Assembly (NCBI RefSeq): GCF_016902575.1
Contig: NZ_JACSNZ010000001.1
Location: forward strand, 1 to 64,000
Length of the DNA: 64,000 bases
Direction of reading: 5' to 3'
Source: Pseudoflavonifractor capillosus
Lineage (GTDB): Bacteria > Bacillota > Clostridia > Oscillospirales > Oscillospiraceae
The position numbers were made by a program, and so were the translations under genes. The notes under the pieces are model-generated. The model ran no database searches. It was not told the origin of the DNA and was given only the letters and a program-made list of their open reading frames with translations. This document shows, piece after piece, positions 1-7,853 of the stretch; positions within the stretch are counted from its first letter, which is position 1, and each line of letters starts with the position of its first letter.

Positions 1-81
1 TACCTAGTGTACTGCCCCTGATTTTCAACGACACAGTTGCGACACAGAAAGGCCGGAATCCCTAGAGCCGCAACAAAAGAT

Positions 82-109
82 GAGGCTTCAAATCCCTCCT
101 TCCGCGCCA
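82..109 (+). other. tRNA 3'-end-like remnant (possible att site)
   Basis: The stretch looks like a T-arm plus acceptor 3' strand: stem GAGGC, loop TTCAAAT, stem CCCTC, then CTTCCGC, a G discriminator and CCA. No matching 5' half (GCGGAAG) lies upstream in the visible 80 bases, and the first T-stem half has one mismatch just before the loop, so this is not a complete tRNA. A terminator starts two bases after CCA, as behind a tRNA gene. Elements using tyrosine recombinases often leave such duplicated tRNA 3' ends, so this may be the edge of an element to the left. The isotype cannot be assigned. Confidence 0.5.
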
Positions 110-111
110 AG

Positions 112-150
112 ACTCCCGAACGCTGTTGCGTTCGGGAGTTTTACGTTTTT
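112..150 (+). terminator. Intrinsic terminator after tRNA remnant
   Basis: A perfect 12-bp stem (ACTCCCGAACGC with its complement) closes on a TGTT loop and is followed by a T-rich run. It would terminate transcription arriving from the left. Confidence 0.8.
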
Positions 151-157
151 GCCCTAC

Positions 158-194
158 AAAAAATCCCTGTGACACAGCGTCACAGGGATTTTTC
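158..194. terminator. Bidirectional terminator
   Basis: AAATCCCTGTGAC and GTCACAGGGATTT form a 13-bp stem flanked by A-run and T-run on opposite sides, so it works in both directions. On the minus strand it closes the degV transcript 20 bases after the small membrane protein gene. Confidence 0.8.
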
Positions 195-213
195 TATACA
201 CGGAAGTAGAGAA

Positions 214-351
214 TCACAGGAGGCCCAGCCACTCCGCCAGGTTGACGCCAAAGCCAATCACGCACAGCACCAGAATGGTAATGAGCACCCAGTACAGCCA
301 GCGGCGGAAAAACAGGGCCCGCTGCTGGTCACGCTTGGACGGTTGATCCAT
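214..351 (-). CDS. Small single-pass membrane protein (45 aa)
   Basis: A 45-codon reading frame begins at an ATG at 351 behind a GAGGAGAG ribosome binding site and ends 20 bases before a terminator. The N-terminal 20 residues are polar and basic (MDQPSKRDQQRALFFRRW), then comes one hydrophobic segment (about residues 20-36) rich in Val, Leu and Ile. The topology suggests a positively charged cytoplasmic N-terminus. It lies 27 bases downstream of degV on the same strand and is probably co-transcribed with it. No family is recognised and no function is proposed. The good RBS and the position between degV and a terminator argue that it is real. Confidence 0.6.
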   Translation of the reverse strand: MDQPSKRDQQRALFFRRWLYWVLITILVLCVIGFGVNLAEWLGLL

Positions 352-378
352 GGGGGCACTCTCCTCTCTGTTTGAAAC

Positions 379-1215
379 TCAGTAAGCCACTACGACCCCG
401 CCGTTGTTGGCGTAGAAGGAACTGATACCCCGGGTTTCTGTGATGAGCACGTCGGCCACTTCACAGGACTTGAGGATCAGCATACGCAGGTATTCCGCCC
501 GCTCCCGGCACAGACAGTGGGCGATACACAGCAGCTTGCCCTTGTGGTTGGGGTCGGCAGCCACGATGTCCACCAGCTTGTTCAGGGCCTGCTTCATGGA
601 CAGGGCCTGGGTGTGCTTGATGATCTCACCCTGGGGGGTAGAGCCCATCACCAGCTTGACCCGCAGGGCGCCGGTGACCAGGGACTGCACCCGGGTCAGA
701 CGTCCGGCCTTGCGCAGCATATCCAGATTTTCCAGCACGAACAGGGTGTTCATGCTGGTGATATACTTCTCCACCTGGGACACCACCTGGGCAAAGGGCA
801 GGCCGGAGGCGGCCAGCTCTGAAATTTTCAGTGCGATGAGGGTTTCTCCGGCAGAGGCAGAGCAGGAGTTGAACACCCGGATGTTCCGCTCAGGATGATC
901 CTCCACAAACATCTGGGCGGCCTGCCAAGCGCTGTTGTGGGAGCCGGAGAGCAAGGCGGACAGAGTCACCACATAGATGTCTCCTTTCACCGCTTCGAAT
1001 GCATCCAAATAGTCTGCCGGAGAGGGGCAGGCGGTGTGGGATGCCTCTTGGCACATGGCCATGGCGTCCACCAGGGACTGGGGAGACAGGGTCTCGTCAT
1101 CCCGAAATTCGGTGTTTCCTACGTATATAGAAAGGGGAACACTGTGGAAAATGCCGGACTTGAGCAGCTCAGGGCTGAGGTCACAGCAGCTATCAACGAT
1201 GATTTTGAAACTCAT
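379..1215 (-). CDS. DegV family fatty-acid-binding protein
   Basis: DegV proteins (usually about 280 aa; here 278) bind a fatty acid. In Firmicutes they act as FakB-type carriers presenting exogenous fatty acid to the FakA kinase. The N-terminal DSCCDLS motif (residues 8-14), TACPSP (61-66) and the SGSHNSA ligand loop (90-96) are typical. The protein is cytoplasmic, with no signal peptide or membrane segment. The ATG at 1215 sits after AGGGG and 35 bases downstream of a good minus-strand promoter. No fakA is visible in this window, so the specific role as FakB is inferred from the family. A small membrane protein gene follows in the same transcript. Confidence 0.9.
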   Translation of the reverse strand: MSFKIIVDSCCDLSPELLKSGIFHSVPLSIYVGNTEFRDDETLSPQSLVDAMAMCQEASHTACPSPADYLDAFEAVKGDIYVVTLSALLSGSHNSAWQAAQMFVEDHPERNIRVFNSCSASAGETLIALKISELAASGLPFAQVVSQVEKYITSMNTLFVLENLDMLRKAGRLTRVQSLVTGALRVKLVMGSTPQGEIIKHTQALSMKQALNKLVDIVAADPNHKGKLLCIAHCLCRERAEYLRMLILKSCEVADVLITETRGISSFYANNGGVVVAY

Positions 1216-1249
1216 AAATGAAAACCCCTAATATCATAATAACAATTAA

Positions 1250-1278
1250 ATTCTAGCAGACCAACTATGTAAAGTCAA
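1250..1278 (-). promoter_or_regulatory. Promoter of degV
   Basis: On the minus strand TTGACT (1278-1273) and TAGAAT (1255-1250) are separated by exactly 17 bases, a near-consensus housekeeping promoter pointing into degV. Confidence 0.8.
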
Positions 1279-1354
1279 GGAGGGAAGGGGAGGGAGGAGA
1301 GAGGATTTACAAATTGGAAATAATTGCGAGGGGCGAAATTGTAGAAAAAGTTCC

Positions 1355-1383
1355 TTGACGGTGGTTTGATCTCATAGTAAAAT
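1355..1383 (+). promoter_or_regulatory. Promoter of the flavodiiron gene
   Basis: TTGACG (1355-1360) and TAAAAT (1378-1383) are separated by 17 bases, with the start codon 34 bases further on. It diverges from the degV promoter. Confidence 0.8.
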
Positions 1384-1416
1384 AGTGGGGATATAAAAAG
1401 AAGAGGTGTGGTTACC

Positions 1417-2589
1417 GTGAATCAACTGTTGAATTCAACCGCTATTTATCGAGTGGGCTGCTATGACACCGATATTGATTTGTTTGAAAGCCAGTATGTG
1501 GTGCCTCAGGGTGTCACCTACAACTCCTATGTGATCGTGGACGAGAAGGTGGCCATTCTGGACACCGTGGATCCCCGCAAGACGGGGGAGTGGCTGGCCA
1601 ACCTGGACGAGGTGCTGGGTGATCGTCAGCCCGATTACCTGGTGGTGCATCATATGGAGCCTGACCATGCTGGTAGTATTGCCCAGCTGGCCCAGCGCTA
1701 TCCCCAGATGCAGCTCATTGGCAACGCCAAGACTTTCCCCATGCTCAAGCAATTCACCGGTGTGGACTACACGGACCGGGCCGTTGTGGTCAAAGAAGGT
1801 GACGTGGTGGAGCTGGGCGAGCACAGCCTCACCTTCGTTATGGCTCCCATGGTGCACTGGCCTGAGGCCATGGTGTCCTACGAGGCCAAGGAGAAGGTGC
1901 TGTTCTCCGCTGACGGCTTTGGCCGATTCGGCGACGGCAACCCTGAGACCGAGTGGGTGGAGGAAGCCCGCCGCTATTATCTGAACATCGTGGGTAAGTA
2001 CGGCCCCCAGGTGCAGGCCCTGTTGAAGAAGGCCGCTGGCCTGGACATCGCTGTGGTGGCTCCTCTCCACGGCCCTGTGCTCACCGGGGATGCTATTGGC
2101 CTGGCTCTGGAGAAGTACAATCTGTGGAGCAGCTATCAGCCGGAGGAGAAGGGCGTGCTGGTGGCCTATGCCTCCATCCATGGCAACACCGCCAAGGCTG
2201 CCCTGGAGCTGGTGGATATGTTGAAGGCTGAGGGCGTGAAGGTGGAAGCCATCGACCTGACCCGTGAGGACTGGGCCAAGGCTGTGGCCAAGTCTTTCCA
2301 GTACACCAACCTGGTGTTGGCCGCCTCCACCTATGATAACTTCGTCTTCACCCCCATGGCCACCTTCCTCTATCGGCTCAAGACCAAGGCGTTCCAGAAC
2401 CGCACTGTGGCTCTGGTGGAGAACGGCACTTGGGCGCCTCTGGCCGCCAAGGAGATGCGTGGGGCTTTGGAGCAGCTGAAGAACATCACCATTCTGGATC
2501 AGGTGGTCACCATCCGCTCTGCTTTGGATGATACCAGCCGTGCCGCCCTGGGTGAGCTGGCCCAGGCTGTGAAAGCCACGCTGGCCTAA
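1417..2589 (+). CDS. fprA: Flavodiiron protein (FprA / A-type flavoprotein)
   Basis: Flavodiiron proteins reduce O2 to water or NO to N2O in the cytoplasm of anaerobes. Residues 1-240 form the metallo-beta-lactamase-like diiron domain with all ligands present: HHMEPDH (78-84), H147 in MVHWPE, D166 in SADGFG and H218 in PLHGPV. Residues from about 248 form a flavodoxin domain with the FMN phosphate loop YASIHGNTAKA. There is no rubredoxin or reductase extension, so it is the short class that needs an external electron donor. GTG at 1417 was chosen over GTG at 1408 because AAGAGG lies 10 bases upstream of the former and touches the latter. Single-gene transcript with its own promoter and terminator. 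Confidence 0.95.
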   Translation: MNQLLNSTAIYRVGCYDTDIDLFESQYVVPQGVTYNSYVIVDEKVAILDTVDPRKTGEWLANLDEVLGDRQPDYLVVHHMEPDHAGSIAQLAQRYPQMQLIGNAKTFPMLKQFTGVDYTDRAVVVKEGDVVELGEHSLTFVMAPMVHWPEAMVSYEAKEKVLFSADGFGRFGDGNPETEWVEEARRYYLNIVGKYGPQVQALLKKAAGLDIAVVAPLHGPVLTGDAIGLALEKYNLWSSYQPEEKGVLVAYASIHGNTAKAALELVDMLKAEGVKVEAIDLTREDWAKAVAKSFQYTNLVLAASTYDNFVFTPMATFLYRLKTKAFQNRTVALVENGTWAPLAAKEMRGALEQLKNITILDQVVTIRSALDDTSRAALGELAQAVKATLA

Positions 2590-2603
2590 ACTACAAACGC
2601 ATG

Positions 2604-2635
2604 AAAAGGGGTAAGCTGCGGCTTGCCCCTTTTTG
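2604..2635 (+). terminator. Terminator of fprA
   Basis: Stem AAAAGGGGTAAGC / GCTTGCCCCTTTT with a TGCG loop and five Ts, directly after the flavodiiron gene. Confidence 0.85.
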
Positions 2636-2658
2636 CTCTGCAAGGAGGGGAAGAAAAG

Positions 2659-3357
2659 ATGGAACTACGGGTGGGTATCTGTGACGACAGCCACACCGAT
2701 GGGGCCTATGTGGACAGTCTCCTGTCCCGCTGGGCCCAGGAGCGTGGGATTGCCCTCCATGTGGAGCAGTTCCCGTCGGCTGAGAGCTTTTTATTTCGAT
2801 ATGCCGAGGAAAAGCGGTTCGACCTCCTGCTGTTGGACATCGAGATGGGGCAGCTGGATGGGGTGAGCCTGGCCAAGGAGATACGCCAGGGCAATCAGCA
2901 GGTGCAGATCGTCTTTATCACCGGGTATTCCGATTACATCGCCGAGGGGTATGAGGTGGCGGCCCTTCACTATCTGCTCAAGCCGGTGAACGGGGACAAG
3001 CTGCGCTCGGTTCTCGACCGGGCGGTGGACAAGGTGCGCCAGGGGGAGCGGGTGCTGACTTTGGAACAGGGGGGCGAGATGGTGCGCATTCCCTTAGGGG
3101 AGATCCGCTACCTGGAGGTGTGCCGCAACTATGTGACGGTGCACGGAAAAGAGGATTACACCACCAAATCCACCCTCAGCCGATTGGAAGAGGGGCTGGA
3201 CGAGCGGTTTCACCGCCTGGGCCGTTCCATGGTGGTGAATTTGGAGTGTGTGCGCCGGGTGACCAAGAGCCAGGTGGTGCTCTCAGATGCCACGGTACTG
3301 CCCCTGCCCCGGGGGGCTTATGAAGGGCTGAACCGGGCCATCATCGCCCATTCTTGA
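2659..3357 (+). CDS. LytTR-family response regulator (AgrA/ComE type)
   Basis: A 232-residue two-domain regulator. The receiver (about 1-120) has the acidic pair D9-D10, the phosphoacceptor D60 in LLLLDIEMG and K108 in YLLKPVN. A LytTR DNA-binding domain follows (about 135-232) with the typical IRYLEVCRNYVTV and LDERFHRLGRSMVVN segments. ATG at 2659 was chosen because AAGGAGGGG lies just upstream; the frame stays open further 5' but lacks such a site. The histidine kinase gene follows after 10 bases, forming an Agr-like two-component pair that probably controls the ABC transporter genes behind it. LytTR proteins bind paired direct repeats about 21 bp apart; such a pair lies at 4033-4061. Confidence 0.92.
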   Translation: MELRVGICDDSHTDGAYVDSLLSRWAQERGIALHVEQFPSAESFLFRYAEEKRFDLLLLDIEMGQLDGVSLAKEIRQGNQQVQIVFITGYSDYIAEGYEVAALHYLLKPVNGDKLRSVLDRAVDKVRQGERVLTLEQGGEMVRIPLGEIRYLEVCRNYVTVHGKEDYTTKSTLSRLEEGLDERFHRLGRSMVVNLECVRRVTKSQVVLSDATVLPLPRGAYEGLNRAIIAHS

Positions 3358-3367
3358 GGAGGACGCC

Positions 3368-4030
3368 ATGGGACTTCTATCCAAACTGGTGAATGACAAG
3401 CTGGAGAACTACCAGCGGGAGCTGCTGGACACCCACTATCAAGAGGTGGAGAACATGTACCGGCAGATGCGGGGCTGGCGGCACGACTACCGCAACCACA
3501 TCCAAACCATGAAGGTGTACGCCGCCCAGGGGGATTTGGAGGCCATCCGGGCCTATCTGGACTTGCTGGACACGGATTTGAATACCGTGGACACGGTGGT
3601 GAAAACGGGAAATGCCATGGCAGATGCCATTTTGAACAGTAAGATCTCTCTGGCCAAGGCCCGGGACATCCCAGTGCAGGTGGATGCCCATATCCCGGTG
3701 AAGCTCACCATGTCCGAGCTGGACCTGTGTGTCATCCTGGGGAATCTCTTTGACAACGCCATGGAGGCCAGCCTGGCCCTGCCGCCCCAGGAGCGGCTCA
3801 TCCGGGTGTATATGGACATGAAGGGCACCCAGCTGTACATCTCCTTCACCAACTTCACCGCCACTGGCAAGCTCAGTAAGGTGGGAAAGGGCTTTCGTAC
3901 CACCAAAGGGGAGGGCCACGGCTTCGGGCTGGTGCGCATGGACGACATTGTGGAGCGACTGGACGGCTACCTCAGCCGCAACAGCGAGGCGGGGGCTTTT
4001 ACCACCGAGATTCTAATTCCACAGGTGTGA
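3368..4030 (+). CDS. Soluble GHKL-type sensor histidine kinase
   Basis: Only 220 residues: an N-terminal helical dimerisation region with the phosphoacceptor H39 in HDYRNH, followed by a GHKL ATPase domain with N-box GNLFDNAMEA (125-134) and G-box GEGHGFGL (181-188). The family's usual N-terminal membrane sensor (AgrC/ComD-like, five to seven segments) is absent, so the protein should be cytoplasmic. It may sense an internal signal or depend on a partner membrane protein. A GAGGAGG site precedes the ATG. It is translated from the same message as the LytTR regulator 10 bases upstream, the presumed phosphotransfer partner. Confidence 0.88.
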   Translation: MGLLSKLVNDKLENYQRELLDTHYQEVENMYRQMRGWRHDYRNHIQTMKVYAAQGDLEAIRAYLDLLDTDLNTVDTVVKTGNAMADAILNSKISLAKARDIPVQVDAHIPVKLTMSELDLCVILGNLFDNAMEASLALPPQERLIRVYMDMKGTQLYISFTNFTATGKLSKVGKGFRTTKGEGHGFGLVRMDDIVERLDGYLSRNSEAGAFTTEILIPQV

Positions 4031-4032
4031 GG

Positions 4033-4061
4033 TGCAATTCAGCACCCCAGTTTTGCAATTC
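4033..4061. promoter_or_regulatory. Candidate LytTR operator (paired direct repeats)
   Basis: TGCAATTC occurs at 4033-4040 and again at 4054-4061, start-to-start distance 21 bp, the spacing typical of LytTR binding sites. It lies between the two-component genes and the ABC exporter genes. The second copy overlaps the 5' arm of the terminator hairpin, so part of the match may be chance. Confidence 0.4.
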
Positions 4062-4091
4062 GTCCCCGGATCACTCCGGGGGCGAATTTTT
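4057..4091 (+). terminator. Terminator between kinase and ABC genes
   Basis: AATTCG-CCCCGGA pairs with TCCGGGG-CGAATT (one bulge), followed by a T-run. It separates the regulator pair from the exporter genes, so the latter need read-through or their own start. Confidence 0.75.
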
Positions 4092-4118
4092 GTGATAGGC
4101 TACTGGTGAGGTGAGAAC

Positions 4119-5933
4119 ATGAAGGAGAAGAAGAAAAAGCCCACATATAATATGTGGCAGAATACCGCTTACTTTGTCAAAGCGGCGTGGGGCAACTGCC
4201 CCTCGGTGCTGCTCATCTGCCTGCTGTTGGCGGTGGTCACCGCCGGGGCCACGGTGGTGGAAATGCTCTTTGTCCCCGTGGTGCTGGGCCAGGTGGAGGG
4301 GCACGTGCCCCTTTCTCAGCTTCTGGCCACCATCGGGGTGTTTACCCTGGCGCTGCTGCTGCTGTGGGGCGGGAAGAGTTACTTGAATACCAATGCCCTG
4401 TTTGGACGGATTCAAGTGCGTATGTATATATCGGGGGAAATTTCCCGCAAATCAACCAGTACCTCCTTTCCCAATTTGCTGGACACCACCTTTTTGAAAT
4501 GGAAGGAACAGGCACTGCGAACGTGTAACTCCAATCAGGATGCTTCCGAGGCCATCTGGACCACCTGGACAGACATTTTGACCAATGTGTTGGGATTTGC
4601 GGTGTATCTACTTCTGCTGACAGGCTTGAGCGGCTGGATGGTGGCCCTTGTCATCCTCACCACAGCGGTGGGCTTTATGGTCAGTGAACACCTGGAAGGT
4701 TGGGGTTCTCGGCACCGGGAGGAACGGGCGGCCTGTATGAACACCATTGGCTATGCCAGACGGGTGTCTACCAAGCGGGAGTATGCCCAGGATTTTCGGA
4801 TTTTTGGCTTGCGACCCTGGCTAGAGGAGGTGTGGAGCAGTGCCATGGGAGCGTATCGGGCTTTTTTGACCCGGCGGGAGCGGGTGTATTTTCTCGTCTA
4901 TGTGGTGGATGCTCTGCTCACTTTGCTGCGCAACGGGGGAGCCTATGCCTATCTCATCTGGCTGACCTTAACCCAGGGACTGTCCGCATCACAGTTTCTG
5001 CTGTATTTTTCTGCCATCAGCGGTTTTACCCAGTGGGTGAAGGGCATCATGGAGCAGTTCTCCACCCTCCACCGCCAGAGCCTGGAGCTGTCCACCCTGC
5101 GGGAGTTTTTGGAGTGGCCCGAGCCTTTTACCTTTGAGGGAGGAGAGCCGTTGCCTCAGGGCTTGAAGGACTGTGAAATCATGTTGGATCATGTGTCCTA
5201 CCGCTATCCTGGAGCCGAGAAGGACACCATCTCCAATCTTACCTTCACCCTCCATCCGGGGGAAAAGGTGGCCATTGTGGGCCTCAACGGAGCGGGCAAG
5301 ACCACCCTGGTCAAGCTGTTGTGTGGCTTTTTGGACCCCACCCAGGGGTGTGTCCGCCTCAATGGAGTGGACATCCGTGCCTATAACCGCAGGGAATACT
5401 ATCATCTGTTTTCTGCGGTGTTCCAGGAATTTTCCGTGTTGGACACCAATGTGGCGGTGAATGTGGCCCAGCGGGTGGATGGAATCGACCGGGCCAGGGT
5501 GGCGGAGTGCCTGGAAAAGGCAGGGCTGACCCAGGCGGTAGAGGCTCTGCCCCGTGGCATGGACACCCCGGTGACCCGAAATGTCTTTGAGGATGGGGTG
5601 GAGCTGTCCGGAGGACAGATGCAGCGGCTGATGCTGGCCCGGGCCCTGTACCGGGACGCCCCGGTGGTGGTGTTGGATGAGCCAACAGCGGCACTGGATC
5701 CTCTGGCCGAGCACGACATCTACATGAAATACAATTCCATGACTCAAGGGAAAAGCTCCCTATTCATCTCCCATCGCCTGGCCTCCACCCGGTTCTGCGA
5801 CCGAATTATCTACATGGAGTATGGACACATCGCGGAGGAGGGCACCCACCAGTCCCTGCTGGATTTTGGGGGCGGGTACGCCAAACTATTTGAGGTCCAG
5901 AGCCGGTATTACCAGGAAGGAGGGGAGCTGTAA
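4119..5933 (+). CDS. ABC exporter half-subunit 1 (permease-ATPase fusion)
   Basis: A 604-residue half-transporter. The N-terminal part holds hydrophobic membrane segments (for example around 30-55, 70-90, 145-185 and 260-310). The C-terminal nucleotide-binding domain has Walker A GLNGAGKTT (about 388-396), signature LSGGQ (about 495-499) and Walker B VVVLDEPTAALD (about 515-526). The next gene encodes a second such subunit and overlaps by one base, so the two probably form a heterodimeric exporter in the inner membrane. The substrate is unknown; a drug, peptide or lipid is possible. The upstream LytTR/kinase pair suggests regulated expression. No peptidase domain or precursor peptide gene was found nearby. 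Confidence 0.9.
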   Translation: MKEKKKKPTYNMWQNTAYFVKAAWGNCPSVLLICLLLAVVTAGATVVEMLFVPVVLGQVEGHVPLSQLLATIGVFTLALLLLWGGKSYLNTNALFGRIQVRMYISGEISRKSTSTSFPNLLDTTFLKWKEQALRTCNSNQDASEAIWTTWTDILTNVLGFAVYLLLLTGLSGWMVALVILTTAVGFMVSEHLEGWGSRHREERAACMNTIGYARRVSTKREYAQDFRIFGLRPWLEEVWSSAMGAYRAFLTRRERVYFLVYVVDALLTLLRNGGAYAYLIWLTLTQGLSASQFLLYFSAISGFTQWVKGIMEQFSTLHRQSLELSTLREFLEWPEPFTFEGGEPLPQGLKDCEIMLDHVSYRYPGAEKDTISNLTFTLHPGEKVAIVGLNGAGKTTLVKLLCGFLDPTQGCVRLNGVDIRAYNRREYYHLFSAVFQEFSVLDTNVAVNVAQRVDGIDRARVAECLEKAGLTQAVEALPRGMDTPVTRNVFEDGVELSGGQMQRLMLARALYRDAPVVVLDEPTAALDPLAEHDIYMKYNSMTQGKSSLFISHRLASTRFCDRIIYMEYGHIAEEGTHQSLLDFGGGYAKLFEVQSRYYQEGGEL

Positions 5934-7801
5934 TGGAGAAAACCATGTCTTGGGGAGAAAGTTTGCGCCTGACCCTGCGGGGGTGGCGCATCTGGTGGAA
6001 GTTGCGCCCCACGATTCTGGTGTCCTTGGCCTTGTCTGCTCTGGTCAAGGCGGTGACCCCGTACACATCCATCTATTTCTCCGCCCGCATCATTGGGGAA
6101 CTGTCTCAGGGGCGAGATCCTCGGGTGCTGGCCCAGTGGATCGGGATGCTGCTGGGGGTCACAGCTGGACTAATCCTGCTCAATGGAGCCTTTTCCCGGT
6201 GGGCAACTTGGGAGAAGGAACAGACCCGGGTGGAAAATGAGAAGTTCTATATGGATAAAATGATGGATTTGGACTATTCCATCATGCAAAATCAGCAGGT
6301 CTGCGATCTCTATTCCCAGATTCGACAAAATGAAAACTGGGCGGGCTGGGGTTTGCTGCAAATGCTGAACAACTACGGACTTGTATTTACCAATGTGTTT
6401 CAAATTGTGACAGGACTGATCCTCTCCCTTGGCCTGCTGGTGCAAAAGGTGCCGGAGGGGAGCGGATGGGAGTTTCTCAATCATCCCATGTGGGTGATTG
6501 TTGTGTTTGCCGTGATGCTATGTGTGGCTCTGTTGTCTCCTGTTTTCGGAAATCGGAGTATGGCGTATTGGAACACCAACGACGAAGAGGTACGGTTGGG
6601 AAATCGCTTGTCGACCTACTTTGGCTTTGAGAGCAACAATGCCAAACGGGCTTTGGATATGCGCATCTATGACCAGCAGCCCAATGTGTGCCAGGTCTAC
6701 CGGGACAGTGTTCATCTGTTTGATACCAAATCCAACTTTGCCCGCTATGCCAAGGGGCCTATGGGGCTTTGGCAGGCGGCAGCGGATGGCATTGCCGCCA
6801 TTCTCACTGGCGTAGTGTATGTATATGTTTGCCTGAAAGCGTGGACAGGAGCCTTCGGTGTGGGTGGGATCACCCAATATGTAGGTGCCGTGACCACCTT
6901 GTTTGTGGGGGTGTCCGGACTGCTGGAGGTTGTTGGAAATATGCGGGTCAATGCCCGTTACACGGCACTTTGTTTTGAGTTCCTGGATATACCCAATCAG
7001 ATGTACCAGGGCTCTCTCACCACAGAAAAACGCTCCGACCGCAACTATCAGGTAGAGTTCCGGGACGTGTCCTTCCGCTACCCGGACAGCGAGGCCTGGG
7101 CTCTGCGCCATGTGAACCTGAAATTCCAGGTGGGCAGCCGTCTGGCGGTGGTGGGAGAGAACGGCAGCGGCAAGTCCACCTTCATCAAGCTCCTGTGCCG
7201 GCTCTACGACCCCACCGAGGGGGAGATTTTGCTCAACGGCATCGACATCCGAAAATATCAGTACCCGGACTATATCGCACTGTTCTCTGTGGTGTTCCAG
7301 GACTTCCACCTGTTGGCCTTGCCCTTGGGCCAGAACGTGGCCGGGCGCACCCAGTATGACCGGGAGCGGGTCACCCGGTGTCTGACCCAGGCGGGGGTCA
7401 TGGACCGGGTGGAGAGGATGGACCAGGGCCTGGACACCTATCTCTATAAGGACCTGGAGAAGAAGGGGGTGGAGGTCTCCGGGGGCGAGGCCCAGAAAAT
7501 CGCCATTGCCCGGGCGCTTTACAAGGATGCCCCCTTCATCATCCTGGACGAACCCACCGCCGCCCTGGATCCCATTGCGGAGGCGGAGGTGTACTCCAAG
7601 TTTGACCAGATCGCCGGGGATAAGACGGCGGTGTATATCAGCCATCGGCTCTCCTCCTGCAAGTTCTGTGACGACATTGTGGTCTTTGACCACGGCCACA
7701 TTGTCCAGCAGGGCAACCACCAACAGTTGGTGGAGGCGGAGGGTGTGTATGCCCAGCTGTGGCAGGCTCAGGCGCAGTACTATCAGAAGAACGAGGAATA
7801 A
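5933..7801 (+). CDS. ABC exporter half-subunit 2 (permease-ATPase fusion)
   Basis: A 622-residue partner of the preceding gene. Its ATG shares the last A of the upstream TAA stop, so the genes are translationally coupled. Membrane segments fill the N-terminal half. The ATPase domain has Walker A GENGSGKST (about 408-416), signature VSGGE (about 514-518) and Walker B FIILDEPTAALD (about 534-545). The signature deviates slightly from LSGGQ, as is frequent in one half of heterodimeric exporters, though both Walker B glutamates are kept. A strong hairpin terminator follows at once, closing the operon. The substrate cannot be inferred. Confidence 0.9.
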   Translation: MEKTMSWGESLRLTLRGWRIWWKLRPTILVSLALSALVKAVTPYTSIYFSARIIGELSQGRDPRVLAQWIGMLLGVTAGLILLNGAFSRWATWEKEQTRVENEKFYMDKMMDLDYSIMQNQQVCDLYSQIRQNENWAGWGLLQMLNNYGLVFTNVFQIVTGLILSLGLLVQKVPEGSGWEFLNHPMWVIVVFAVMLCVALLSPVFGNRSMAYWNTNDEEVRLGNRLSTYFGFESNNAKRALDMRIYDQQPNVCQVYRDSVHLFDTKSNFARYAKGPMGLWQAAADGIAAILTGVVYVYVCLKAWTGAFGVGGITQYVGAVTTLFVGVSGLLEVVGNMRVNARYTALCFEFLDIPNQMYQGSLTTEKRSDRNYQVEFRDVSFRYPDSEAWALRHVNLKFQVGSRLAVVGENGSGKSTFIKLLCRLYDPTEGEILLNGIDIRKYQYPDYIALFSVVFQDFHLLALPLGQNVAGRTQYDRERVTRCLTQAGVMDRVERMDQGLDTYLYKDLEKKGVEVSGGEAQKIAIARALYKDAPFIILDEPTAALDPIAEAEVYSKFDQIAGDKTAVYISHRLSSCKFCDDIVVFDHGHIVQQGNHQQLVEAEGVYAQLWQAQAQYYQKNEE

Positions 7802-7837
7802 ACAAAGCCCACGGACGCCATGTCCGTGGGCTTTGTT
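7802..7837. terminator. Terminator of ABC operon (bidirectional)
   Basis: ACAAAGCCCACGGAC pairs with GTCCGTGGGCTTTGT around a five-base loop. It lies between convergent genes and probably serves both strands. Confidence 0.8.
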
Positions 7838-7853
7838 CCCGTGTGGGCCAAAG

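Noticed and set aside
37-375. A 112-codon plus-strand frame across the left-end region
   Set aside because: It runs through two terminator hairpins and antisense to the small membrane protein gene, without a ribosome site.
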